In this document: positions 1 to 7,357 of the stretch, in pieces
Numbering within the stretch: the stretch's first letter is position 1
Layout: each line of letters starts with the position of its first letter
Origin: Croceimicrobium sp965658275
GTDB taxonomy: Bacteria > Bacteroidota > Bacteroidia > Flavobacteriales > Schleiferiaceae
Assembly: GCA_965658275.1 (NCBI GenBank)
Contig: CBFHRN010000064.1
Location: 1 to 9,989, forward strand
Length of the DNA stretch: 9,989 nucleotides
Direction of reading: 5' to 3'
Position numbers and translations under genes: made by a program
Notes under the pieces: generated by a model
Databases searched by the model: none
The model's input: the letters and a program-made list of their open reading frames with translations, nothing else
Told to the model about the DNA's origin: nothing

Positions 1-10
1 TTCCATGGCA

Positions 11-18
11 CAAAAATA
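11..18 (-). promoter_or_regulatory. Possible -7 promoter element, leftward
   Basis: The - strand reads TATTTTTG here, an exact fit to the Bacteroidota TAnnTTTG -7 element. It lies four bases upstream of a - strand ATG at 6-4. No clear TTG -33 element is visible at the usual distance; the inverted repeat at 24-37 occupies part of that interval. An eight-base degenerate match in AT-rich DNA can arise by chance, so this is tentative. Confidence 0.3.
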
Positions 19-23
19 AGGAT

Positions 24-37
24 ATGACATTTGTCAT
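24..37. promoter_or_regulatory. Inverted repeat, candidate operator
   Basis: The arms ATGACA (24-29) and TGTCAT (32-37) are perfect reverse complements separated by two T residues, giving a 14-base dyad of the kind bound by dimeric regulators. It lies just upstream of the leftward -7-like element, where a bound protein could repress or activate the leftward promoter. It is roughly 140 bases from the + strand -7 candidate, so direct control of hemA is less obvious. The regulator is unknown. Confidence 0.4.
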
Positions 38-175
38 TTACCGGAATACCTGAAATAATGTATGATTGCAGAGCATTACGCTAATACTATTGAGAATGAC
101 TCTAAATAAACCGTATTCTTCTTTTTGGGTTACTTTTCATACGAATAGGGGTAGAATTACTCTTATAAATCGGGA

Positions 176-183
176 TATTTTTG
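176..183 (+). promoter_or_regulatory. Possible -7 promoter element for the heme operon
   Basis: TATTTTTG matches the Bacteroidota -7 pattern TAnnTTTG exactly and ends ten bases before the hemA ATG at 194. Transcription starting a few bases downstream would leave almost no leader, which is unusually short. No TTG is seen at the expected -33 distance. Either the message is near-leaderless or the true promoter lies further upstream. Confidence 0.35.
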
Positions 184-193
184 CCGACATCTT

Positions 194-1432
194 ATGAAAG
201 AATTCGAAGTAAGTCGTTTCGCCAACTTTTTCATGATCGGAATCGATCATAGCACTAGCGATGTAGAAATTCGCGAGCGCTTTAGCTTGAGCGAAGAAAA
301 GACCCACCATTTAATCCACGAATACCAGCAGGCAGGTGGCGATGGAATGATGGTCCTGTCTACTTGCAACCGAACGGAACTCTACGCTTTTGCATCTTGT
401 CCCCGCGATTTGATTGCGCTTTTCTGTAAACATACCGGTAATGAGCGTTCTCTATTTGAAGCACATCAACAGATTAAACAGAATCGCGAAGCTATAGATC
501 ACCTCTTTAGAGTGGGTTCTGGTTTGGAGTCGAAAATATTAGGAGATTTCGAAATTATTGGTCAGATAAAAAAGGCCTACCAACTATCTAAAGATCAAGG
601 TGCTCATAATGCCTTTTTAGATCGTTTGGTAAATAATACCGTGCAGTGCAGCAAACGCGTAAAGAACGAAACAGAATTAAGCACGGGTGCTGCTTCTGTT
701 GCTTTCGCCGCTGTACTTCAATTGAAAGATTATCTAAGAAGTAATTCCAAACCCAATGTTCTACTTTATGGAATGGGTAAAATGGGACGTACTACTTGCG
801 AAAACTTGGTGAATCAAACCGGAATTTCGGACATAACGCTGATCAATCGTACGGAGGAAAAAGCAGAGCGCTTAGCCAATCGATTTGGCCTAAAACATTT
901 GGATTTAGAACATTTAAGCGATGGGCTTAACGCAGCTGATGTAATTATCGTTGCAACCGGAGCAGATAAGCCAACCGTGCATCTGGAAGATTTCCAAAGC
1001 ACTAAACAGCGTCTGATCTTAGACCTGAGTATGCCGCGAAATGTGGACGCTTCCATTTACAAAGACCCTCATTATAAGGTCATTGATATCGATCATCTTT
1101 CTGAAGTAGCGGAGGAAAGCATTCGCAATCGCCAGAGTCAAATCCCATTAGCGGAAAACATTATCACCGAAAAAATTGGCGACTTCTACGAATGGCTTGA
1201 GAGCCGACGGGTAGCCCCCACTTTGCAGGCCCTTCGCACAAAAATGGATTCTTGGAAAGAAAAGGAGATTAAAAACCTTCAAAAGAAATATCCTGAAATG
1301 CCTCTAGAGCAAGCAGACGAATTTGCTTCTCAGATTTTAAATCGCATTACGGGTCAGTTTGCCCGACAACTCAAAAGCGGTCAAGACCTTAACAATGATC
1401 TCCGCACCATTCATCATATCTTTGAGCTTTAA
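194..1432 (+). CDS. hemA: Glutamyl-tRNA reductase
   Basis: HemA reduces glutamyl-tRNA(Glu) with NADPH to glutamate-1-semialdehyde, the committed step of the C5 route to heme, in the cytoplasm. The 412-residue protein shows the catalytic STCNRTE motif at residues 56-62, with nucleophile Cys58. The conserved block HLFRVGSGLES (103-113) is followed by LGDFEIIGQIK, the Bacteroidota form of the family segment. An NADPH-binding domain carries GMGKMG at 193-198, and DLSMPRNVD lies near 277-285. A C-terminal helical dimerisation region follows. The length is normal. I chose ATG 194 over the internal ATG at 233 because relatives carry a short leader before the (F)xxIGIDH strand. No clear ribosome binding site is seen. 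HemA is commonly the control point of heme synthesis; nothing here shows how it is regulated. Confidence 0.97.
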   Translation: MKEFEVSRFANFFMIGIDHSTSDVEIRERFSLSEEKTHHLIHEYQQAGGDGMMVLSTCNRTELYAFASCPRDLIALFCKHTGNERSLFEAHQQIKQNREAIDHLFRVGSGLESKILGDFEIIGQIKKAYQLSKDQGAHNAFLDRLVNNTVQCSKRVKNETELSTGAASVAFAAVLQLKDYLRSNSKPNVLLYGMGKMGRTTCENLVNQTGISDITLINRTEEKAERLANRFGLKHLDLEHLSDGLNAADVIIVATGADKPTVHLEDFQSTKQRLILDLSMPRNVDASIYKDPHYKVIDIDHLSEVAEESIRNRQSQIPLAENIITEKIGDFYEWLESRRVAPTLQALRTKMDSWKEKEIKNLQKKYPEMPLEQADEFASQILNRITGQFARQLKSGQDLNNDLRTIHHIFEL

Positions 1433-1438
1433 GCTTCT

Positions 1439-2362
1439 ATGAAAAAATTACGGATTGGCACGCGTGACTCCAAGCTAGCGCTTTGGCAAGCGATGGTCGT
1501 TAAGGATCAGCTCGAAGCTCTAGGTCAAGTCTGCGAATTGGTAGCAGTAAAGTCCGCTGGCGATATTGACCTTAAAACACCCCTCAACCAATTTGGAGGG
1601 ACTGGAATTTTCACCAAGATACTCGATGATGCCCTATTTGAAGACCAGGTAGACATCGCCGTTCATTCCTTAAAAGATTATCCTACTCAAGCCCCACAGG
1701 GCATTCAAATGGCCGCGGTCTTAGAGAGAGGACCCGTAGAAGACATCTTGGTTTTTAGAGAGAATACCGACTTTCTACAAGCCCAAAAAGCTTTGGTAGC
1801 CACCGGAAGCATACGCCGAAAAGCACAATGGAAAAGCCGTTATCCAGATCATGAGAACCCCAATTTGCGCGGGAATGTACAAACGCGTTTACGTAAGCTA
1901 ACGGAAGGCGATTGGGATGGAGCCATCTTTGCAAAAGCCGGCCTTGAACGGATAAACCTACTTCCTGAAAATCATCTAGTATTGGATTGGATGATCCCTG
2001 CTCCAGCCCAAGGAATTGTTGGTATTACATGCCGAAGCTCTGCGCACGAGATTAGGGCTTTATTGGAAAAAATCAACCATAAGAGTACCGCTCTTCGAGC
2101 TCAAGTGGAGCGTGATTTTTTACGAAGCGTTGAAGGAGGTTGTTCCGCTCCCGTGGGAGCTTATGCCGAAGTTCGAGGCTCTAAACTATTCCTGAAAGCG
2201 GGTGTTTTTAGTTTAGATGGCAAGGAAAATGTAATCCTTGAAAATGAGGTACCTTTGAAAACGGCTGGAAACCTGGGTAAAGACCTAGCAAAACTGGCCC
2301 TTAGTAAAGGAGCCAAAGCCATTATGGAAAAAATCAAGCATGAGTCTGGAGAGTCCAAATAA
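1439..2362 (+). CDS. hemC: Porphobilinogen deaminase (hydroxymethylbilane synthase)
   Basis: HemC joins four porphobilinogen molecules into the linear tetrapyrrole hydroxymethylbilane. The 307-residue protein starts with the family signature GTRDSKLALWQA (7-18). HSLKDYPT at 76-83 holds the catalytic Asp80. TGSIRRKAQ (122-130) and LRGNVQTRLRKL (143-154) supply the substrate-binding arginines. APAQGIVGI is at 188-196. Cys235 in EGGCSAPVGAY is the attachment point for the dipyrromethane cofactor. All key residues are present and the length is typical. The start lies six bases after the hemA stop. The last 23 bases overlap the start of hemD, whose substrate is the product of this enzyme, so coupled translation is likely. 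Confidence 0.97.
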   Translation: MKKLRIGTRDSKLALWQAMVVKDQLEALGQVCELVAVKSAGDIDLKTPLNQFGGTGIFTKILDDALFEDQVDIAVHSLKDYPTQAPQGIQMAAVLERGPVEDILVFRENTDFLQAQKALVATGSIRRKAQWKSRYPDHENPNLRGNVQTRLRKLTEGDWDGAIFAKAGLERINLLPENHLVLDWMIPAPAQGIVGITCRSSAHEIRALLEKINHKSTALRAQVERDFLRSVEGGCSAPVGAYAEVRGSKLFLKAGVFSLDGKENVILENEVPLKTAGNLGKDLAKLALSKGAKAIMEKIKHESGESK

Positions 2363-3065
2363 CGTCTTAATCTTCGCTACCCGTAGCCTTCCCGACAATG
2401 AGGCTGAACGCCTACGTGAAGCGGGATTAAAACTGGAGCAAAAGGATTTTATCTTAGTTGAAAACTCTTACGACTCCGAATCGTTCCGCCATCAATTATG
2501 GCATTCAGAAAGTCAAGCAAGGATTTTCACCAGCAAAAATGCAGTGCGCAGCTTACGTCAATTATTGGCTGATTCGGATTTTAAAATTCCCAATAAAAAA
2601 ACGTTTACGGTGGGCATAAAGGCCACTGAAATGCTGGCTGACTTGGGAATCAAGACAACCGTTCGTTCTGATAATGCTATCATTTTAGCACAAATCATCG
2701 CCCGTAACGCTGATGTTCGTGAAGTTGACTTTTTCTGTGGAGATAAAGCTCTAGACGACCTTCCGGAGTATTTAGAAAGCAAAAACATCAAGGTCAATAA
2801 AGAGATTGTTTACCATACCCAGCTCACCCATGATGTGGTGGATACTGAGAAGTTCAATGGCGTGATTTTTTTAAGTCCGACGGCCGCTTTCAGTTTCTTC
2901 AAAAAAAATAAGATAGACCCTAAAATTCCAGCATTTTGCATCGGCGCCACCACCGCGGAAGCAGTTCGCTTACGATGCAATAATCCTCGAATAATGGCGG
3001 AAGAGCCTTCGATTGCTGGAGTAGTTACTAAAGTCATAGATCAATTTCGAAATAAGGCCCAATAA
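2340..3065 (+). CDS. hemD: Uroporphyrinogen-III synthase
   Basis: HemD inverts ring D of hydroxymethylbilane and closes the macrocycle to uroporphyrinogen III. This family diverges strongly in sequence, so the call rests on weak motifs plus context. The 241-residue protein has two similar lobes. The first begins with VLIFATRSLP (9-18) and contains IFTSKNAV (62-69). The second lobe includes VIFLSPTAAFSFF (175-187) followed by FCIGATTAEAVR (199-210), a pattern typical of the family's C-terminal part. The position between hemC and hemE fits exactly. The ATG lies inside the end of hemC (23-base overlap in another frame), and the stop directly abuts the hemE start. There is no fusion to a methyltransferase domain, unlike some lineages. 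Confidence 0.9.
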   Translation: MSLESPNNVLIFATRSLPDNEAERLREAGLKLEQKDFILVENSYDSESFRHQLWHSESQARIFTSKNAVRSLRQLLADSDFKIPNKKTFTVGIKATEMLADLGIKTTVRSDNAIILAQIIARNADVREVDFFCGDKALDDLPEYLESKNIKVNKEIVYHTQLTHDVVDTEKFNGVIFLSPTAAFSFFKKNKIDPKIPAFCIGATTAEAVRLRCNNPRIMAEEPSIAGVVTKVIDQFRNKAQ

Positions 3066-4094
3066 ATGAGCATGCCTAAAAACGACTTATTTCTACGTGC
3101 CCTTAGAGGGGAGAAAGTAGAACGTCCACCGGTTTGGATGATGCGTCAAGCGGGGAGATACCTGCCTGACTTCATGAAGCTTAAAGAAAAATATTCATTT
3201 TTCGAACGAGCCGAAAACCCCGAATTAGCAACTGAGATTACTGTGATGCCAATTCATCAAGTGGGACCCGATGCGGCGATTCTATTTTCAGACATTTTAG
3301 TTATTCCTCAAGCACTCGATGTAGAGGTACAAATGGTTCCGGGCAAAGGTCCCTACCTACCCCATCCTATCCGTACCCCGGAACAAGTAAATGCCTTGCC
3401 GGACATCGATGTAAAAGACCGACTGCATTATGTATACTCGGCCATTGACCTCACCTTAGAGGCTCTGGAAAATGAAGTACCTCTTATCGGTTTTGCCGGC
3501 TCACCATGGACTATTCTATGTTATATGGTGGAAGGTCAAGGTTCCAAAACATTTGACAAGGCCAAAGAATTCTGTTACCGCTATCCTGAAGCAGCCCACC
3601 AACTCTTGCAAAAAATTACCGACGTAACGATTAAATATCTACGCCATAAGCAAGAACGCGGTTGCCACGCGATTCAAGTATTTGATAGCTGGGGAGGCTT
3701 ATTATCACCGGTGGATTACCGAGAATTTTCGCTACCCTACCTTAAACAAATAACCGATGCATTGCATCAATATAGTCCGGTTATTGCCTTTGCCAAAGGA
3801 TGTTGGTTCGCTTTGGAAGAGATGAGTCAGATGCCAGTTTCCGCCTTAGGCGTAGACTGGACCATTACCCCTCAAATGGCCCGTGAATTCACTTCTTTTA
3901 ACACTACCCTGCAAGGAAATTTTGATCCAGCCCGACTCCTTTCTCCTATTCCCGAAATTGAACGACTGACCAAACAGATGATTGACGACTTCGGAACCTA
4001 TAAATACATCGCCAATCTCGGACATGGCATCTTACCGAATATTCCCGTGGATCACGCCAAAGCCTTTGTAAATACGGTTAAGAACTATGGCTAA
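3066..4094 (+). CDS. hemE: Uroporphyrinogen decarboxylase
   Basis: HemE removes the four acetate carboxyls of uroporphyrinogen III to give coproporphyrinogen III. No cofactor is used. The 342-residue protein has signature PPVWMMRQAGRYLP (21-34) with the substrate-binding Arg27 and Arg31. The conserved Asp76 sits in LFSDIL. The second signature IGFAGSPWT (141-149) is followed by Tyr153, and FDSWGG is at 206-211. NLGHGILP (317-324) provides the conserved His320. Length and architecture are those of a normal TIM-barrel enzyme. ATG 3066 follows the hemD stop without a gap. A second ATG six bases on (residue 3) would give an equally good start, MPKNDLF, and cannot be excluded. The end overlaps hemF by eight bases. 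Confidence 0.98.
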   Translation: MSMPKNDLFLRALRGEKVERPPVWMMRQAGRYLPDFMKLKEKYSFFERAENPELATEITVMPIHQVGPDAAILFSDILVIPQALDVEVQMVPGKGPYLPHPIRTPEQVNALPDIDVKDRLHYVYSAIDLTLEALENEVPLIGFAGSPWTILCYMVEGQGSKTFDKAKEFCYRYPEAAHQLLQKITDVTIKYLRHKQERGCHAIQVFDSWGGLLSPVDYREFSLPYLKQITDALHQYSPVIAFAKGCWFALEEMSQMPVSALGVDWTITPQMAREFTSFNTTLQGNFDPARLLSPIPEIERLTKQMIDDFGTYKYIANLGHGILPNIPVDHAKAFVNTVKNYG

Positions 4095-5004
4095 TTTGAA
4101 AGATCGCTTTGTAGATTTTATCAGAGCCCTGCAAGATGATATTTGCAGCGCTCTTGAAGAAATAGATGGCAAGGCAAAATTTCATGAAGACCTCTGGGAA
4201 CGACCAGGTGGAGGCGGAGGAAGATCGCGTGTTTTAAGCAATGGCAATGTCTTTGAAAAAGCGGGTGTAAGCACCTCCATCGTACATGGAGAAATGCCCG
4301 AGCCTTTAAAAAAGAACATGAAAACAGAAGGGCATTCCTTCTTTGCCTGCGGAATTTCCTTGGTTATTCACCCCGAAAACCCAATGGTTCCAACCACCCA
4401 TGCCAACTTCCGTTATTTTGAAATGTACGATGAAGCTGGTGATCGATTAGACGCATGGTTTGGCGGGGGATCCGATCTAACTCCTTATTATTTGTTTGAT
4501 GAAGATGCTCAACATTTTCATGCGGAGCAGAAAAAAGCAGCAGACCAACACGGCATAGATTTATACCCACGCTTTAAAAAAGCCTGTGATGAATATTTCC
4601 GCAATCACCATCGCCAAGAAGGGCGCGGGATTGGAGGCACCTTTTTCGATTACTTAAAAGCGAACGACAAACGCAGTCTTGAAGATTGGTTCCATTACAC
4701 CTGTGATATGGGCCGAAGCTTCCTTCCCTCCTACTTACCAATTGTGGAAAAGCGGATGAAAATGACTTACAGCGAAGAGCAGCGCTATTGGCAAGAATTG
4801 CGCCGCGGCCGCTATGTGGAATTTAACTTGGTTCATGACCGTGGAACCCTGTTCGGACTTAGGACCAAAGGCCGTACCGAAAGTATTTTAATGAGTCTCC
4901 CGCCGCGTGTCCGCTGGGACTACAATGTTGAACCCAAAGCTGGCAGTGAAGAGGCTCGTTTAGTGGCAGTCCTGCAGGAGCCAGTTGAATGGATTAAAGA
5001 ATAG
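4087..5004 (+). CDS. hemF: Oxygen-dependent coproporphyrinogen-III oxidase
   Basis: HemF uses molecular oxygen to convert two propionates of coproporphyrinogen III to vinyl groups, yielding protoporphyrinogen IX. The 305-residue protein carries GGGGGRSRVL (41-50) and FEKAGVSTSIVHG (56-68). FGGGSDLTPYY (125-135) and the FDEDAQHFH segment (137-145) follow. The C-terminal block runs from GRYVEFNLVHDRGTLFGL (241-258) through GRTESILMSLPP (262-273). All are characteristic of HemF and absent from the radical-SAM enzyme HemN, so this route needs oxygen and points to aerobic life. The gene starts eight bases before the end of hemE in another frame, which favours coupled translation. HemB begins four bases after its stop. 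Confidence 0.98.
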   Translation: MANLKDRFVDFIRALQDDICSALEEIDGKAKFHEDLWERPGGGGGRSRVLSNGNVFEKAGVSTSIVHGEMPEPLKKNMKTEGHSFFACGISLVIHPENPMVPTTHANFRYFEMYDEAGDRLDAWFGGGSDLTPYYLFDEDAQHFHAEQKKAADQHGIDLYPRFKKACDEYFRNHHRQEGRGIGGTFFDYLKANDKRSLEDWFHYTCDMGRSFLPSYLPIVEKRMKMTYSEEQRYWQELRRGRYVEFNLVHDRGTLFGLRTKGRTESILMSLPPRVRWDYNVEPKAGSEEARLVAVLQEPVEWIKE

Positions 5005-5008
5005 TTTT

Positions 5009-5998
5009 ATGTTACAGAGACCTCGCCGTTTACGACAAAACGCGTCTATCCGCGGTATAGCGCAAGAAACTCAGTTACACCCTTCCGATTTTATTGCTCC
5101 ACTATTTGCTGTAGAAGGCGAAGGAGTAAAAAGTGAAATCGCTTCAATGCCAGGCTATTTTCGTTATAGTCTAGACCTATTAAAGGAGGAGGTATTAGAG
5201 CTTCAAGAGATGGGTTGCACAGCACTCCTCCTCTTTGTGAAAGTGGAAGAAGAGCTCAAAGATAATGAAGGCGAAGAGGCCTTAAATCCAGATGGATTAA
5301 TGCAAAGAGCAATTCGTTTGATCAAAGAAACCGCTCCCGACCTTCTTTTGATGACCGATGTGGCGCTAGACCCCTATTCAAGTTATGGTCATGATGGCAT
5401 TGTTGAAAGTGGTGAAATTATAAATGATCCATCCGTTGGAGCCTTGGCAGAAATGGCCATAAGCCATGCTCAAGCTGGAGCTGATTTCGTAGCGCCCTCC
5501 GATATGATGGACGGACGTATCGAAGCCCTGCGTATTGCGCTTGATACCGCTGGATTTGAAAATGTTGGCATCATGGCCTACAGCGCTAAATATGCTTCTT
5601 GCTTTTACGGGCCTTTCCGAGACGCACTCGATTCTGCACCAGTAAACATGCAAGATGTTCCCAAGGACAAAAAGACCTATCAAATGAATCCTGCCAACAA
5701 ACGTGAAGCGGCACGCGAGGTAGAATTGGATTTACAAGAAGGGGCAGATATCGTTATGGTAAAACCCGCCATGGCCTATTTAGATATCATTCGCCAAAGC
5801 AAGGAAATTTCAAATGTTCCTGTAAGTGCTTATCACGTAAGTGGTGAATATGCCATGATTAAAGCCGCTGCTGCAAATGGCTGGCTTAATGAAGAAGACG
5901 CGATGGTAGAGTCCCTTACCGCAATCAAAAGAGCGGGGGCTGATTTAATTGCCACCTACTTTGTAAAAGACATTATTAAATACCTAAAAACTAAGTAA
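5009..5998 (+). CDS. hemB: Delta-aminolevulinic acid dehydratase (porphobilinogen synthase), magnesium-type
   Basis: HemB condenses two 5-aminolevulinate molecules to porphobilinogen. I use ATG 5009 (329 residues) rather than an in-frame TTG at 4985. The protein then begins MLQRPRRLRQNASIR, as relatives do, and does not overlap hemF. Lys194 in YSAKYASCFYGPFRDA and Schiff-base Lys252 in IVMVKPAMAYLDI are the two active-site lysines. The metal-site segment at 117-130 reads DVALDPYSSYGHDG. The three zinc-ligand cysteines of the E. coli and mammalian enzymes are replaced by Ala119, Asp121 and Asp129, so a zinc-independent, probably magnesium-dependent enzyme is expected. The gene ends with a one-base overlap with hemL. 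Confidence 0.97.
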   Translation: MLQRPRRLRQNASIRGIAQETQLHPSDFIAPLFAVEGEGVKSEIASMPGYFRYSLDLLKEEVLELQEMGCTALLLFVKVEEELKDNEGEEALNPDGLMQRAIRLIKETAPDLLLMTDVALDPYSSYGHDGIVESGEIINDPSVGALAEMAISHAQAGADFVAPSDMMDGRIEALRIALDTAGFENVGIMAYSAKYASCFYGPFRDALDSAPVNMQDVPKDKKTYQMNPANKREAAREVELDLQEGADIVMVKPAMAYLDIIRQSKEISNVPVSAYHVSGEYAMIKAAAANGWLNEEDAMVESLTAIKRAGADLIATYFVKDIIKYLKTK

Positions 5999-7281
5999 TG
6001 TACCAAAAGAGCAAATCACTTTTTGAGGAAGCCTCAAGGTATATTCCTGGTGGAGTAAACTCTCCCGTAAGAGCCTTTAAATCGGTTGGAGGTGATCCCA
6101 TTTTCATGACCAAGGCAAAAGGCGCCTACCTTTATGACGCCGACGGCAACTCTTATATCGATTACATAGCTTCCTGGGGACCCATGATTATGGGTCATGC
6201 TTGGGAACCGGTTATCGAAGCAGTCCAAAAGGCCACCGAACTATCCACCTCTTTCGGTGCTCCAACTGAAAAAGAAATTGATCTAGCGAAACTGATTGTC
6301 GAAAACATCCCTAATGTAGACCGCGTAAGAATGGTTAACTCCGGTACAGAAGCTACCATGAGTGCCGTTCGTTTGGCGCGCGGTTTTACGGGCAAAAACA
6401 AGTTCATCAAATTTGCAGGAAACTACCATGGCCATGGCGATAGCTTTTTAATTAAAGCAGGAAGTGGCGCTGTAACTTTAGGTCATCCTTCAAGCCCAGG
6501 CGTTACCCCTGGCACCGCACAAGACACATTATTAGCAGAGTACAACGACCTCGAGGGTGTTCAAAATTTAGTGAAAGCCAACCCAGGTGAAATCGCAGCT
6601 GTAATTATCGAACCTATCCCCGGTAATATGGGCTGCATTCTTCCTGAGCCCGGTTTCTTAGAAGGATTGAGAGAACTATGTAGCCAAGAAAATATCCTAC
6701 TGATATTTGATGAAGTAATGACCGGGTTCCGATTGGGCTTTGGGGGTGCTCAAGCCACATTAGGTATTGAAGCCGACTTAGTTACCTATGGAAAGGTGAT
6801 TGGCGCAGGTTTACCAGTGGGAGCTTACGCAGGCAGGGAAGATATTATGGAATATGTTGCTCCGAATGGACCAGTTTACCAAGCGGGTACTTTATCGGGT
6901 AACCCCATAGCCATGACCGCTGGCTATACCTTATTAAAACATCTTTTGGAACATCCTGAGGTTTATGATAACCTAGCTGCAAAATGTGCGCAAATTGAAG
7001 AAGGCTTGCATCCCTTGCTTCAGGAAAAAGGGCTAGACTACCGTATTAACCGCAAAGGTTCTATGATTAGCTTGCACTTCAGCAACCAAGATATTCGTGA
7101 TTTTGAGAGTGCGAAAACGGGAGATAACCCACATTTTAAAAATTTCTTTCACGGCATGCTCAAGCGCGGAGTTTACCTACCTCCAAGTGCCTATGAAAGT
7201 TGGTTCTTAAATAATGCCTTAAGCGATAGCGATATCGATCAAACCTTGCAGGCCGCTAAAGCAGCCTTGGCAGAGTTATAA
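5998..7281 (+). CDS. hemL: Glutamate-1-semialdehyde 2,1-aminomutase
   Basis: HemL, a PLP enzyme, moves the amino group of glutamate-1-semialdehyde to give 5-aminolevulinate, taking the product of HemA. The 427-residue protein opens with the typical SLFEEASRYIPGGVNSPVRA stretch (7-26). RMVNSGTEATMSAVRLAR (111-128) binds the cofactor phosphate, and NYHGHGDSF is at 142-150. Asp238 in FDEVMTGFR contacts the pyridine nitrogen. Lys266 in TYGKVIGAGLPVGAY forms the internal aldimine. TLSGNPIAMTAG (298-309) matches the family. These motifs separate it from ordinary class III aminotransferases, and the operon context confirms the call. The ATG overlaps the hemB stop as TAATG. A hairpin follows about 20 bases after the stop. 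Confidence 0.98.
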   Translation: MYQKSKSLFEEASRYIPGGVNSPVRAFKSVGGDPIFMTKAKGAYLYDADGNSYIDYIASWGPMIMGHAWEPVIEAVQKATELSTSFGAPTEKEIDLAKLIVENIPNVDRVRMVNSGTEATMSAVRLARGFTGKNKFIKFAGNYHGHGDSFLIKAGSGAVTLGHPSSPGVTPGTAQDTLLAEYNDLEGVQNLVKANPGEIAAVIIEPIPGNMGCILPEPGFLEGLRELCSQENILLIFDEVMTGFRLGFGGAQATLGIEADLVTYGKVIGAGLPVGAYAGREDIMEYVAPNGPVYQAGTLSGNPIAMTAGYTLLKHLLEHPEVYDNLAAKCAQIEEGLHPLLQEKGLDYRINRKGSMISLHFSNQDIRDFESAKTGDNPHFKNFFHGMLKRGVYLPPSAYESWFLNNALSDSDIDQTLQAAKAALAEL

Positions 7282-7302
7282 ATCACCATTTAAAAATGAA
7301 AA

Positions 7303-7332
7303 TCCCGACCCTGGAATTAACCAAGGTCGGGA
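7303..7332 (+). terminator. Terminator-like hairpin after hemL
   Basis: TCCCGACC (7303-7310) pairs perfectly with GGTCGGGA (7325-7332). After one mismatch, TGG (7312-7314) pairs with CCA (7321-7323), closing a six-base loop AATTAA. The position 21 bases after the hemL stop suits an operon terminator. The T-run after it on the + strand is poor (GTTC). On the opposite strand the hairpin is followed by ATTTTCATTTTT, so it would work better as a leftward terminator, though no - strand gene is seen nearby. Confidence 0.65.
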
Positions 7333-7357
7333 GTTCATCAACCAACCAACATGAACT
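7332..7357. other. Second hairpin with a (CAAC)3 loop
   Basis: AGTTCAT (7332-7338) is the exact reverse complement of ATGAACT (7351-7357). The 12-base loop (7339-7350) consists of three perfect CAAC units. The left arm starts where the preceding terminator hairpin ends. The right arm contains ATGAACTAATAG, which reads as start, Asn, stop. No function is known; an unstructured pyrimidine/adenine loop presented on a stem could bind RNA or protein, which is inference. Confidence 0.4.

Larger units (their letters stand above)
1..193. promoter_or_regulatory. Noncoding region upstream of the heme operon, possibly a divergent promoter region
   Basis: I see no plausible gene here. The stretch is AT-rich and holds the promoter for the heme operon on the + strand. 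Two exact TAnnTTTG elements (the Bacteroidota -7 pattern) point outward: TATTTTTG at 176-183 on the + strand and the same octamer at 18-11 on the - strand. A 14-base inverted repeat sits next to the - strand element. On the - strand an ATG at 6-4 could be the first codon of a gene leaving the window, but only two codons are visible, so I do not call it. In Flavobacteria an AraC-type regulator is often divergent from hemA; that identity is inference only. Confidence 0.55.
194..7281 (+). other. Heme biosynthesis operon hemA-hemC-hemD-hemE-hemF-hemB-hemL
   Basis: Seven co-directional tetrapyrrole genes are packed with these junctions: hemA/hemC gap of 6 bases, hemC/hemD overlap of 23, hemD/hemE abutting, hemE/hemF overlap of 8, hemF/hemB gap of 4, hemB/hemL overlap of 1. 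No internal terminator or promoter is evident. The set covers every step from glutamyl-tRNA to protoporphyrinogen IX. The order of genes does not follow the order of reactions: the two genes for 5-aminolevulinate synthesis (hemA, hemL) are at opposite ends. A hairpin at 7303-7332 closes the unit. Single-transcript status is inferred from spacing. Confidence 0.9.

Noticed and set aside
1..6. Divergent gene starting with ATG on the - strand
   Set aside because: Only two codons lie in the window, which is too little to call a gene; it is mentioned only in the regulatory region.
4985..5008. TTG-initiated extension of hemB by eight residues
   Set aside because: It would begin inside hemF with a rare start codon, and the extra residues do not resemble HemB. 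ATG 5009 gives the usual MLxRPRRLR start.
5378..5683. 101-codon open frame on the - strand inside hemB
   Set aside because: It lies wholly antisense to a well-conserved gene, resembles no family I know and has no visible start context.
7339..7350. (CAAC)3 as a CRISPR or phase-variable microsatellite
   Set aside because: Three four-base units are too few for either, and no spacers or flanking coding frame are affected. It is kept only as a hairpin loop.
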